A DNA stretch of 64,000 bases from Marinomonas algicola (GTDB lineage Bacteria > Pseudomonadota > Gammaproteobacteria > Pseudomonadales > Marinomonadaceae). This document shows, piece by piece, positions 36,467 through 45,542 of the stretch. The stretch spans positions 2,542,001-2,606,000 of the forward strand of contig NZ_CP061941.1 of NCBI RefSeq assembly GCF_014805825.1, in the 5' to 3' direction. A program made the position numbers and the translations under genes. The first letter of the stretch is position 1, and each line of letters opens with the position of its first letter. Below the pieces are notes generated by a model. The model made no database searches and had not been told where the DNA came from. It was given only the letters and a program-made list of their open reading frames with translations.

Positions 36467-36892
36467 TCAAAATGACTCACCATTAAGGGTAATCACGACA
36501 TTTCTTTTGCCCCCATCATTACGGTGCTCACAAAGATAGATCCCCTGCCAAATTCCAATATTTAACTGACCATTCAGAATAGGAATCGATTGACTCACGC
36601 CTAAAACACTAGATTTGATGTGTGCTGGCATATCATCAGCACCTTCATATATATGTTGGTAGTAAGGCGCATTCTCAGGGACATAATGACTAAAGTGCCG
36701 TTCCATATCACCTCTAACACTCGGGTCAGCATTTTCATTAATGGTTAAGGACGCTGAGGTATGCTTTATAAAAAGGTGCACTAAACCAATCCTGATTAAG
36801 CCTATTTCAGGTATCTGTTTCAATACTTCATCCGTAATTAAATGAAAACCTCTGCGTTTCTCAGATATTTGTATTTCGCGTTGTACCCACAT
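36467..36892 (-). CDS. YjbQ-family (UPF0047) protein
   Basis: A 141-residue protein of the secondary thiamine-phosphate synthase (YjbQ/TIGR00149) family. The signature LVHLFIKHTSASLTINEN followed by DPSVRGDME is present, as is GIWQGIYLCEHR near the C-terminus; the His residues form the putative active site. E. coli YjbQ (138 residues) has weak thiamine-phosphate synthase activity, but the natural role is unsettled. Single gene on the minus strand, about 95 nt downstream of the GAF-EAL gene start. Confidence 0.9.
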   Translation of the reverse strand: MWVQREIQISEKRRGFHLITDEVLKQIPEIGLIRIGLVHLFIKHTSASLTINENADPSVRGDMERHFSHYVPENAPYYQHIYEGADDMPAHIKSSVLGVSQSIPILNGQLNIGIWQGIYLCEHRNDGGKRNVVITLNGESF

Positions 36893-37287
36893 AAATTAAC
36901 GACACCATTAGAGCTCTGTTTAAAATTTATCAAAAATACCGAAAGTCAATCATGCTTTCGTCCTCTTGGACGTAAGAATAGTTAGAGCCCGCCTTTTCAA
37001 ACTCAGATTTTCACCGAATTTTTTGGGTATAGCAACTTAAGTAGCATCATAGAAATCTCGAAAAATCACTCGCTTGAAGGCTAATTTCACTCATCCTAAT
37101 CGTCATTCTTGAAATACCCAAGGTCGATATCACTCTGTGAAGAAAAAATTCACATTTTTTGCAGGCTCATTTGATTCCCAATCAAATTCGTTTCTCACAA
37201 AAAAATGAAAAAAATGAAAAAAATGAAAAACATGGTATCGCTAAGGAAGATAAGACGATGAGCACAGAGGGCTTTAAACACCCAATA
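36893..37287. other. Intergenic region with a 9-bp tandem repeat
   Basis: A 395-bp gap between the YjbQ gene start and the EAL gene end. It contains a short tandem repeat at 37199-37225 listed separately. A 65-codon plus-strand frame crosses the repeat but overlaps the EAL gene at its 3' end and lacks a clear ribosome-binding site, so it is not called. Confidence 0.4.
37199..37234. repeat. AAAAAAATG tandem repeat
   Basis: Three perfect 9-bp copies of AAAAAAATG at 37199-37225, followed by a degenerate fourth (AAAAACATG). The unit is a multiple of three, so copy change would not shift a frame. Confidence 0.85.
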
Positions 37288-38049
37288 TTAATTAGGAAAA
37301 TAGACTTCCGGAAGCGCTTCAAAACCTGGTTTTGCAAAATAATACCCCTGCATTAATTCAATTCCAGCTTCTTGTAACCAAACAAACTCCTCATAGGTTT
37401 CAATGCCTTCCGCTAGAGCGGTGATATTAAGGTCATGAAAAATAGAAATAGTATTACCAACAATTGACTGGCGAACCTTGTCTAAATGTATATTTCTAAT
37501 TAAAGACATATCAATTTTAACAATATTGGTTTGAAAATCGGCTAATAAACAAAGGCCAGAATAGCCAGAACCAAAATCATCTAGGGCTGTCATAAAGCCA
37601 AAAGACTTATAATACTCCACAATTCTTTTTACATGAGATGTGTCTTCCATCTTTTCAACTTCAGTAAACTCAAATAAGATTCTATCTAGAGGGAAGCCAT
37701 ACAACTTAGCGGCCTCTAAAGTAGTTCGAATGCACCGTTCTGGTTTATAAACGGCATTGGGTAGAAAATTAATACTTAGCATAGAATCCACACCCAATTT
37801 AGCGGCTAACTCTATCGCTTTTATACGGCACTTCTGATCAAATAAATAGCGATTTTCATCGTTAACTTGTGAGATTATTGAGTAAGCCGATTCATTATTA
37901 AGCCCACGAACCAGCGCTTCATACCCAAAAATTTGCCTCGTGCTAGAGTTAACTATAGGCTGAAAGGCCATCGTAAACTCGAAATCCAACCTGTCTTCAC
38001 TGCAATGATTACATAACACCTTTACCGCACCCTGTGGTCTTTCTTCCAT
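37288..38049 (-). CDS. EAL-domain cyclic-di-GMP phosphodiesterase with N-terminal CxxC
   Basis: A 253-residue protein that is nearly all EAL domain. Catalytic parts are complete: GYEALVRG, MLSINFLPNAV, LFEFTEVEKM, ALDDFGSGYSG, KIDMSLI and AEGIETYEE. The style (AFQPIVNSSTRQIFGYEALVRGLNNESA) is that of the EAL half of blue-light sensor BluF, without the BLUF domain. The first 22 residues carry CNHC, a CxxC-type pair that might bind a metal or be redox-active. GGGGG precedes the ATG. Third EAL gene within 14 kb. Confidence 0.88.
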   Translation of the reverse strand: MEERPQGAVKVLCNHCSEDRLDFEFTMAFQPIVNSSTRQIFGYEALVRGLNNESAYSIISQVNDENRYLFDQKCRIKAIELAAKLGVDSMLSINFLPNAVYKPERCIRTTLEAAKLYGFPLDRILFEFTEVEKMEDTSHVKRIVEYYKSFGFMTALDDFGSGYSGLCLLADFQTNIVKIDMSLIRNIHLDKVRQSIVGNTISIFHDLNITALAEGIETYEEFVWLQEAGIELMQGYYFAKPGFEALPEVYFPN

Positions 38050-38777
38050 TATAACCCCCGATATATGAAGTGATTACATCTTGTAATTTAAGACTAGCAA
38101 CCCCCCTTCAACTGAGCAAGCAATCAAGCACGTGATTGTGCGATTAAGCAAAACCTGAACGCTAACGCTGACTTAGAACGATCGTTCAGGAGCGTAATCA
38201 TAAATATTATTGGCTACTTGTCATCATTTGTTATTCGTTAGACCTTGCCCATTAAAATTTAATTCGTAGCGAGCTATAGAGCACGCATGTCAAATTTGAT
38301 CCGTTACTGAAATATTTAAAGCATCTCGAAAATAGCCCAACTATTCACATTCAATACTCACCTCGAATAGCCGGCTTTTATTCACCTGCTGAGGCAGGAG
38401 GATTTATTCGAACCTTTCTAAAACAATGACAGGTAATTTATGATGGGTTAGATAAACCATCTAGCTATAAAAAAATAAAAATACGGCCTTATTCAATTAA
38501 GAGCCTATTTTAATTCTACACTCACTTAATAAATATAAAACTTAAGGGTATCTCCTGTATGACTCGTTCAACATCAAATTAATTTTCATAGAGTAAATAA
38601 ATAGATAGATGGGATGCATTATTTATAGGTATGATTAAGTCACACTACTTATAAAAGATAAAATATCGAGATATCTATAAGGTTTTCATTATGCTTTTCT
38701 CAGTATTTATTTTACCTTTTTCCGGCTAGAGAAACGCTCAATTAATCTAGTTTATACATTTATAAAAGGGGTAAACA
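38050..38777. other. Gene-free 728-bp stretch with several inverted repeats
   Basis: No open frame of note on either strand. Features seen: CCTGAACG at 38154-38161 against CGTTCAGG at 38183-38190, with the palindrome GAACGATCGTTC (38176-38187) inside. Also a nested repeat TCGAATA/TATTCGA (38363-38369 and 38405-38411) enclosing CCTGC-TGAG-GCAGG (38385-38398), and a weaker hairpin at about 38441-38462. The right end provides the leader of the 452-residue orphan gene, whose AGGGG ribosome-binding site is about 8 nt before its ATG. Confidence 0.5.
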
Positions 38778-40136
38778 ATGTCAAATATCATGTCCCACAG
38801 TGAATGGATGAAAAGAACAAAAGGAGGCTTCACTCAGTCCAGAAGCAAGGCGTTAAAAGCAATTGATGCGGCTCTTAAAGAGTTCGACCAAGCACCAACT
38901 GAGAAAAATAAAGGGGCTATACTAAAAGCATTGATATCATGGCAACAATCTAAAGGCAATAATTGGAAGCAAAGCATTAGAAATAAAGAAAACGCCGTAG
39001 ATAACCTATACAGACAATTAACCGGCTTAGGGAATAAGGCGGACATGTTTGCTTTATCTCATATTCAAAACGAGTCTAGAGCCATTATTACAGACTTATT
39101 TCAAGGTAAAAAATTAATTTTCAGGCCGGGGTTGCTCACAAAAATCGCTGGAAATAGTAAAACCTTAGGAATAAACACCAACAAAGTCTCTTTCGTAAAG
39201 ACAACGGTTGGCATTGGCCGTGATGGGCACACATTATCTTCCTCTAGCTCATCATCCTCTAACTCAGGTAACAGTGCAAAAGCGGCGAAGCTAAGCAAAG
39301 ACCTGCTGAACGAAATCATTCCAAAAGAGTTTCTGGCCGACGTAATGGCGGCGATAAGCAACATAATGCCTAATTTTTTAACTGAACTGGCCGCGTCCTG
39401 TATGCCGTTTGTCGGAGTAATTTTTTCAGGAGGGTCGGCTGTTGTAGCAGGCTGCAAAGCGGCACAAGCGGTTTACAAGCTAGATCGCGCTCAAATGCAT
39501 GCTCAAAGAACCCTAAGTACAGCGGAACCGGCGGCGGCATTTGAAGCGATTACACGAATGTTGAAGCGAGAAGCAGAGCAAAAGACTGAAAAATTTGCAA
39601 AAGGGCTAGCTGACTTTGGCTCCAAACTTGCTTCAACTTTAGCGGATGGCGGCACGGCCACCAACGCCGCAATAGGTCTTGCATCTGGTCTAATTAAACT
39701 ATTAATGTTATTACGAATAGTTCTCAGGGATATTCAAGAAAGAAATGCCGCAAATGAATTACTGTCGAAGCCCATCATTACAATAAAATTATTTGAAGCG
39801 AATCCATTAATGGGAGCGTATTTTATTTGTTGTGTGCCCACCAGTGTTATAGTCAATGTCATGCTTAGCAGTAACAATTTCAACACGCCAGGCATGATGG
39901 ATAAAGTTGAACATGCCGTCAAAAAACACATAAAACCATTAAGAGAACAAGCTCGTAAATTAGCTTCTGAACATCGAATGTACATACCGGAGCTGCAAAA
40001 CTACCCCGGTATGTTGAAACAAAATAAGAAGAAACTAAAAGCCATGTTAGCGCAAAAGGGCAAAAGCGATATGATAGGCATTGGGAGTGAAGATTTTGAC
40101 TATATAGTTGGCGAAAATGCCACATCGGAGGTTTGA
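38778..40136 (+). CDS. Orphan 452-residue protein of unknown function
   Basis: I do not recognise a named family. The first 85 residues are a helical, charged domain with the pattern SKALKAIDAALKEF, then ALISWQQSKGNNWKQSIRN and AVDNLYRQL. I have a loose memory of such a module at the N-terminus of secreted or effector-like proteins, but cannot name it. A run of eight serines (154-161) acts as a linker. Behind it are three hydrophobic, Gly/Ala-rich segments at about 203-227 (MPFVGVIFSGGSAVVAG), 294-317 and 343-363 (GAYFICCVPTSVIVNVML). There is no signal peptide. It could be a membrane-inserting or secreted protein. It stands alone, with a good ribosome-binding site. Confidence 0.75.
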   Translation: MSNIMSHSEWMKRTKGGFTQSRSKALKAIDAALKEFDQAPTEKNKGAILKALISWQQSKGNNWKQSIRNKENAVDNLYRQLTGLGNKADMFALSHIQNESRAIITDLFQGKKLIFRPGLLTKIAGNSKTLGINTNKVSFVKTTVGIGRDGHTLSSSSSSSSNSGNSAKAAKLSKDLLNEIIPKEFLADVMAAISNIMPNFLTELAASCMPFVGVIFSGGSAVVAGCKAAQAVYKLDRAQMHAQRTLSTAEPAAAFEAITRMLKREAEQKTEKFAKGLADFGSKLASTLADGGTATNAAIGLASGLIKLLMLLRIVLRDIQERNAANELLSKPIITIKLFEANPLMGAYFICCVPTSVIVNVMLSSNNFNTPGMMDKVEHAVKKHIKPLREQARKLASEHRMYIPELQNYPGMLKQNKKKLKAMLAQKGKSDMIGIGSEDFDYIVGENATSEV

Positions 40137-40225
40137 TAATTCGTATTAACTCAGACTTAACCTGATGGTTAACAGCTTTTTAATCGGTGACAGATGAGTG
40201 CATCTGATGATGTGTGTCTAAATGG

Positions 40226-40250
40226 CATTGGGTGAATCGCACACCCAATG
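40226..40250. terminator. Stem-loop between the orphan gene and sbcC
   Basis: CATTGGGTG at 40226-40234 pairs with CACCCAATG at 40242-40250 across a 7-nt loop. There is no good T-run on either side, so it is a candidate terminator or mRNA-end structure for the convergent genes. Confidence 0.45.
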
Positions 40251-40257
40251 CTCTATT

Positions 40258-40299
40258 TATACTCTCGCTAGTGACCAATATACTCTCGCTAGTGGACAA
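40258..40299. repeat. Two tandem 21-bp repeats next to the sbcC stop
   Basis: TATACTCTCGCTAGTG occurs at 40258-40273 and 40279-40294. With the next five bases the units are 21 bp and differ at only two positions (ACCAA against GACAA). Confidence 0.85.
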
Positions 40300-40302
40300 G
40301 GT

Positions 40303-43300
40303 TTACGCTTCAATTGAGTCAATTTTATATACTTTTTCCAATCTACTCACACCCAATCCTGTCATTTTAGTTACTTTCACTTGAACAGGAATACGATCTT
40401 TAAGCGCTTCAACATGACTGATGATGCCAATCATCTTACCTGTCGCATGTAAGTTATCTAAAGCGTCCAACGCCATCTCTAAGGTTTCGCTATCTAATGT
40501 GCCAAAACCTTCATCAAGAAATAACGTATCGATACTTGTTTTGTGGGAGACTAAATCCGACAAGGCGAGAGCAAGAGCCAAGCTCACTAGGAAAGATTCC
40601 CCTCCAGAAAGGGTTTCCGTAGCTCTTACTGTATCGGCCTGCCATGTATCCATGACCTCTAAAGCGAGATTGTCTGACCCAGCGACATTCCTCTGCAAAC
40701 AATAGCGTTTATGTAACGCATTAAGTCGTATATTCGCTAAATACACAAGATGATCTAACGTCAGACTTTGCGCAAAGCGTCTGAACTTTGCACCATCAGC
40801 TGAGCCAATGAGTTGGTTTAACTGGGTGTAACGAATTAACTCTGTTTCCTTCTTTTGAATTTCAGTGTGTTTAACCGCGCTACTTTCTTGGTTTTGACTA
40901 TCAACTTTACATGCTTGAGACAGCTCACCTAGCCTCTGTAGCAATGCGCTTCGCTTCGTATCTAACTGATGGGACGCTTCAAGTAACTCAGCCAGTTCAC
41001 CCTCTATCTCTTTCAAGTCAGTACCGCTTTCTACGGTATTTGCATGGTGGTTCGACCATTGTTCTTGAACCTGCTCTAAGCGTACTTCGGCGTCTCGACC
41101 CTCTTGTAAAAGCTGGTTTTCTTTTTCTAATAATGCATTGAGTTCTTCTAGTGCAATTCGACTATTTTGCCATTCTTCCAAACTTTCAAAACAACTTGCT
41201 AGCAAAGCTTGGTCCCAAGCATCTTGCAACTTCACATAGTCTGCTTCTAGCAGATTCAGCGTTTTATTATTATGGCTTATTTGTGTCGTATTACGGATAT
41301 TGTGTTGTTGCCATTGACTCTGTAAATCGGTCGCTTTTTCTAACGGCTTTTCAAAGTCCAAAGTCGCTTGTTTTAATTTTTGCTTTTTCTCTGCCGCTGT
41401 TTGTCCTTGCAATAAATCAACTAAAGCAACTTTCAAGGCGTTTAATTCGTTATCCGTTGATCGTTTGATTTCCTGTAATTTGGCTTTTTTGAGGGCAAAC
41501 TCCTTTAACGCTTCTCCCTTGTAAATTCTATCCTTTTCTAAACTCGCAATCTTCTCATCATGTTGGCGTTGTTCATGCATGGCTTGCTGCCAGGCGTCTA
41601 AACGAGACTTTAATTCTGTCAAAGCGACGGCATATTGATTGTTGTAAACGGTGAGGTGATGCTGCTGAGTAATGCCTAATAATTCCACTTCTAAGCTCTC
41701 AATGAGCTCATTCATCTGAGTCAATTGAGGTTGAAGTTGATCAAGCGTTTGTTGGTGCCATACTATTGATTGTTCATGCAGCTGTTGTTTCTTATCCTTT
41801 TCTGCAATGGTTTTTTCAATAATTTGCAGTTGGTCAGTATACTCGTGCAAAAGTGCTTGCTGCTGTTCAATTACACCTAAAGACTCCCGTTGTTCCTGCA
41901 GTCGCTGAGAGACCAATTGCACCACTTGCTGTAATTCAACATGACGGCTTAATGTAAGTGAAGCAACGTGATCCTCAGTCAACCCTTGTTCAACTATGTC
42001 ATTCAAACCATGTCGAAACTCACCTTCCAATGCGTGAATTTGTGTCGTAAAGGAAGCTTGCTGTTCTTGAAGATGTTTTAAATGGGTCGCTATTTCAATT
42101 AGCTTTTCAGCCGCGGCCTTGCCTTCTCTTTCCAGCATGGTTAATTGGTTTTGCTTTTCTGCAAGAGCCTCCGCGGTCTCATTAACTAGGGGTATCGTTA
42201 ACCCTTCCGCAAAAGGATGGTCTAATGCGCCACATAACGGACAGGGTTCGTGATCGACCAGCTCATGGCGCAGTAATTCTAAATCGGCGATTTTTCTTTG
42301 AGCATCCAATAACTGCTGCAAATCTTTGACATGCGCTTTAATCTGCTTATAAGACTGACGCTTTTCAGCAATATAGTGATTTTGTTGTTGCTCTCGTTCT
42401 GCAAATTCATGTGCTTTGCTTATTGACTCGTCATTTAACGGCTTGATGTCAAAATACTGTTTTTGCAAACGACTAAGAACATTCAGGGCATTATGCGTTT
42501 CTTGTAAAGACATTAATGTTTGTTGCCACTGATTTGGCGTCATTCCATTTGTTAAGTTATTAACGCTTTCTTTCACCAGTGATGCTTTTGCTACCAGTTG
42601 ATCTTTTTCCTGCTTGGTGAGCTTTTGCTCTTTAAGTATGGCATCTAATGCACTACGTTCATGTTCACTGACTTTTTCGAGTTCAGATTTTCGTTTTAAT
42701 AAACCCTGCTGTTGAGAAGTAACCTCATCCAACTGCTGAGCTTGATGGATCCAACCAGCCAGTGACTGAGTCACCGTGTCAGGCGATTCCACACTGAGTA
42801 ACAAGGCTTGATTCGTTTTCTTTGCTTCCTGATGTCGTTGTAAATCCCTTATAATCGCCTCGTGCTCTTGATGCACGCCTTGATAGTCTTGTTCAATTTC
42901 TGTTTCTTCATTAAGGATGCGCCGCCATTCTTGCTCTACAGACAATTGTTTATTCAATAAAGGCTGAATCGTCTCTTCTAACTCTTTTTCAAAAGATTCA
43001 TAGGCCGCAAAGGCCAATTTTTTTTCTGATTTTGCACTTTCTAGAGCTTGCTCTAAAGCTGTCTTTTGAGTGATCAAATCAACCCGATAAGCCTCTAAAT
43101 CAGACGCGATTTTTTTGTTTTCAGCTAAGGTCTTACCACATTGATCTAAGGATAAGTAAGCGGGTTCTATTTCATTAGCTTGTTTACCTTTATTAAGCCT
43201 GTCTAAATCAGGTGCAAAATGTTTCCATTCAAGTTGGTTTTTATTTTTTTGCTCTTGGAACCTTTGCTTCTGCTGATTGAGTTGTTGCGATTGACGCAAC

Positions 43301-44058
43301 CAATCTAGTTTAGTGTTAACGCCTTTTAGCTCTTGATCATAAATCTCTTTAGTCTTAATAAGTTCGGCTTGTTGGTCCTGTAATTGACGTCGTTCTTCCT
43401 GACTTAGGATTGGCATAGAATCAAGCGATACTTTGAGCGTTTTTAGTTCTTGATGCTTTTCTTTATGGGTTTCAAAGATAAAACGAGAGATCTCTCCGTA
43501 AATTTCTGTGCCTGTTAGCTCTTCCAGTAAGTCAGCACGCTCATTTGACTTGGCATGTAAGAACGCATCAAAACTGCCTTGAGCAAGTAACATAGATTTA
43601 GTAAAACGGGAGAAATCTAATCCAGTTAATTCAGTGGTAATGGTCAGTTTATCTTGAATTTTATTGGTCAGTATCTTAGCTGAGTCATCCTTTAGAATCC
43701 CATTAAGCTCACTTAATTCAACACTAATGGGCTGCAACTTGCCATCACTTTGACCTCTGGCTCTGCGTTGTCCCCAAAATGCACGATAGCGCTTTGACCG
43801 AACTTCAAATTCAACTTCAGCAAGACAAGAAGCCGTATGACGTGTCATCACTTCATTTGAGGTTGGAGATACTTTGATACGTGGCGTTTCATGGAAAAGT
43901 GCTAAGCAAATAGCATCAAGTATGGTGGTTTTACCGGCACCCGTCGGACCACTGATGGCAAATATTCCAGCATCAGTAAAAGGGGATTTACTGAAATCCA
44001 GCTTCCATTCACCTTTTAAAGAGTTGATGTTTTTTAGTCTTATAGAACAAATCTTCAT
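40303..44058 (-). CDS. sbcC: Exonuclease SbcCD, ATPase subunit SbcC
   Basis: Rad50-like SMC ATPase of 1251 residues that with SbcD cleaves DNA hairpins and processes ends and protein-blocked ends. Walker A GPTGAGKTT stands at about 38-46. The long coiled coil is centred on the zinc hook CPLC (about residue 604), where two subunits dimerise. The C-terminal ATPase half has LSGGESFLVSLALALALSDL and Walker B TLFLDEGFGTLD. Length exceeds E. coli SbcC (1048) because the coiled coil is longer. It starts with a 4-nt overlap (ATGA) on sbcD, so the two are coupled. Confidence 0.95.
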   Translation of the reverse strand: MKICSIRLKNINSLKGEWKLDFSKSPFTDAGIFAISGPTGAGKTTILDAICLALFHETPRIKVSPTSNEVMTRHTASCLAEVEFEVRSKRYRAFWGQRRARGQSDGKLQPISVELSELNGILKDDSAKILTNKIQDKLTITTELTGLDFSRFTKSMLLAQGSFDAFLHAKSNERADLLEELTGTEIYGEISRFIFETHKEKHQELKTLKVSLDSMPILSQEERRQLQDQQAELIKTKEIYDQELKGVNTKLDWLRQSQQLNQQKQRFQEQKNKNQLEWKHFAPDLDRLNKGKQANEIEPAYLSLDQCGKTLAENKKIASDLEAYRVDLITQKTALEQALESAKSEKKLAFAAYESFEKELEETIQPLLNKQLSVEQEWRRILNEETEIEQDYQGVHQEHEAIIRDLQRHQEAKKTNQALLLSVESPDTVTQSLAGWIHQAQQLDEVTSQQQGLLKRKSELEKVSEHERSALDAILKEQKLTKQEKDQLVAKASLVKESVNNLTNGMTPNQWQQTLMSLQETHNALNVLSRLQKQYFDIKPLNDESISKAHEFAEREQQQNHYIAEKRQSYKQIKAHVKDLQQLLDAQRKIADLELLRHELVDHEPCPLCGALDHPFAEGLTIPLVNETAEALAEKQNQLTMLEREGKAAAEKLIEIATHLKHLQEQQASFTTQIHALEGEFRHGLNDIVEQGLTEDHVASLTLSRHVELQQVVQLVSQRLQEQRESLGVIEQQQALLHEYTDQLQIIEKTIAEKDKKQQLHEQSIVWHQQTLDQLQPQLTQMNELIESLEVELLGITQQHHLTVYNNQYAVALTELKSRLDAWQQAMHEQRQHDEKIASLEKDRIYKGEALKEFALKKAKLQEIKRSTDNELNALKVALVDLLQGQTAAEKKQKLKQATLDFEKPLEKATDLQSQWQQHNIRNTTQISHNNKTLNLLEADYVKLQDAWDQALLASCFESLEEWQNSRIALEELNALLEKENQLLQEGRDAEVRLEQVQEQWSNHHANTVESGTDLKEIEGELAELLEASHQLDTKRSALLQRLGELSQACKVDSQNQESSAVKHTEIQKKETELIRYTQLNQLIGSADGAKFRRFAQSLTLDHLVYLANIRLNALHKRYCLQRNVAGSDNLALEVMDTWQADTVRATETLSGGESFLVSLALALALSDLVSHKTSIDTLFLDEGFGTLDSETLEMALDALDNLHATGKMIGIISHVEALKDRIPVQVKVTKMTGLGVSRLEKVYKIDSIEA

Positions 44059-45500
44059 GGCTCCGGCTTCCTTTTTACATCCGCCTCTGTTTCAGAGGGC
44101 ACCCTATGCTTCACAGACCCTAACCCTTCATTACCCGCCATGTCTCGCTCTTGTAAGGAAGACACGCATGTCTTAAACATTTTTTTTAATTCTAGAATTT
44201 CATTCGAATCATTCTTTTCATCTTGAGATTGTTCCATTTTACCCAAGGTCGATGCGGCCAAACAGCGATCAAACACCTCTTCTACACTGAGCTCTGATAA
44301 GGTCTCTTTCGCATCATTATTGTGATCGATCACTTGTGTTTTGACTTGACGGGTCACTCTTAATAAGTCAATTGCAGAGTGTTGAATAATATCCTGAATG
44401 TGTTTTTGCACATCACTTAAATACGCATCGGTAATGACTTTAACTTCCAACCATACCGTCTTATTGTCATCAGAGTTTTCCAGACTGGCCACTAACCCTT
44501 TTAACTCTTGTAACACGTCACTTACTTCACCTCGAATGGTTTTCATGGTTTGAAAAGTGGGAATTGGAAGTAATTTTGGCTTAAACTTGCCAAGATGTAG
44601 CATAGTTTGAGTATCTAACAGAACCATACTTTTTTCTCTATTCAGCTCATCGAAACTCAGACAAATAGGCGAACCTGAATAGCGCTGACAATCATTCCCC
44701 GCCACTTCTTGAGCTCGGTGAATATGGCCTAGTGCTAAATAATCAAATGGCGGAAATGCTTGCGCTGGAACCGCTTCTAATGTGCCAATATAAATATCAC
44801 GTACCGATTCAGATGTTTTGGCACCCAAGGTCGTTAAATGGCCCGTTCCAATAATAGGAATATCTAAATCGAACAAATTTCCCTGTACTTCCATAACATG
44901 ATCATCGAGTTTATCTTTATCCTGTTCCACATCCCCCTCTCGCCTGTCATTACCTTGGCTAACCTGCTCTTCTGTTTTTAATGCCGCTTCGTATATTTCA
45001 AAATAAAAGGCTTGAATTTGATTTAATAAATCCCGTTTTTTATCTGTTTCAGATTGATCCGCCTTACTGGTAACCAAGTCCTTAGGGCGGATAAAAGGGA
45101 CCGCACACACAACGGCTTCCAACTGACCATGACTATTTTTTACAGGAATAATGTGCTCAGAAATCGTTTCTGGAAGCGCTTTGGCAATGACATTAGCCTC
45201 TAAACACGCCAACAGATTTTTTGATTCATTGAGCATACTGACAGAGTCATGATTACCCGCGACAACAATTAACTGACAGGACAATTGATTTAATGAGATA
45301 ACCAACTCATTAAACAACTCTCGGGCATAACTTGGTGGTGCACCGGTATCAAATACGTCTCCAGCCAAGATAATCAATTCAATATGGTGCTCTTGAACTT
45401 GAAGCAACAACCACTCAATCAGTGCTTTATGTTCCGCTTGACGTGTACGCCCCATAAAATGCTGACCGAGATGCCAATCTGAGGTGTGTAAAATTTTCAT
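44055..45500 (-). CDS. sbcD: Exonuclease SbcCD, nuclease subunit SbcD
   Basis: Mre11-like nuclease. Metallophosphoesterase motifs are complete: TSDWHLGQ at residues 6-13, AGDVFDTG, GNHDS and LGHIHRAQ. At 481 residues it is longer than E. coli SbcD (400). The extra part is an insert around residues 185-215 rich in charged residues (GNDRREGDVEQDKDKLDD) and a tail after about 440 with no clear fold. The catalytic core is unaffected. First gene of sbcDC; sbcC overlaps it by 4 nt. Confidence 0.95.
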   Translation of the reverse strand: MKILHTSDWHLGQHFMGRTRQAEHKALIEWLLLQVQEHHIELIILAGDVFDTGAPPSYARELFNELVISLNQLSCQLIVVAGNHDSVSMLNESKNLLACLEANVIAKALPETISEHIIPVKNSHGQLEAVVCAVPFIRPKDLVTSKADQSETDKKRDLLNQIQAFYFEIYEAALKTEEQVSQGNDRREGDVEQDKDKLDDHVMEVQGNLFDLDIPIIGTGHLTTLGAKTSESVRDIYIGTLEAVPAQAFPPFDYLALGHIHRAQEVAGNDCQRYSGSPICLSFDELNREKSMVLLDTQTMLHLGKFKPKLLPIPTFQTMKTIRGEVSDVLQELKGLVASLENSDDNKTVWLEVKVITDAYLSDVQKHIQDIIQHSAIDLLRVTRQVKTQVIDHNNDAKETLSELSVEEVFDRCLAASTLGKMEQSQDEKNDSNEILELKKMFKTCVSSLQERDMAGNEGLGSVKHRVPSETEADVKRKPEP

Positions 45501-45542
45501 TCTGTATTAATACCTTACTGATCACTGAAAAGAGTCAGTTTT

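Noticed and set aside
37159..37356. 65-codon plus-strand frame over the AAAAAAATG repeat
   Set aside because: Low-complexity KNE repeat, overlap with the convergent EAL gene and no clear ribosome-binding site.
38361..38412. Integron attC site
   Set aside because: The nested repeat lacks the GTTRRRY core sites and no integrase or cassette array is nearby.
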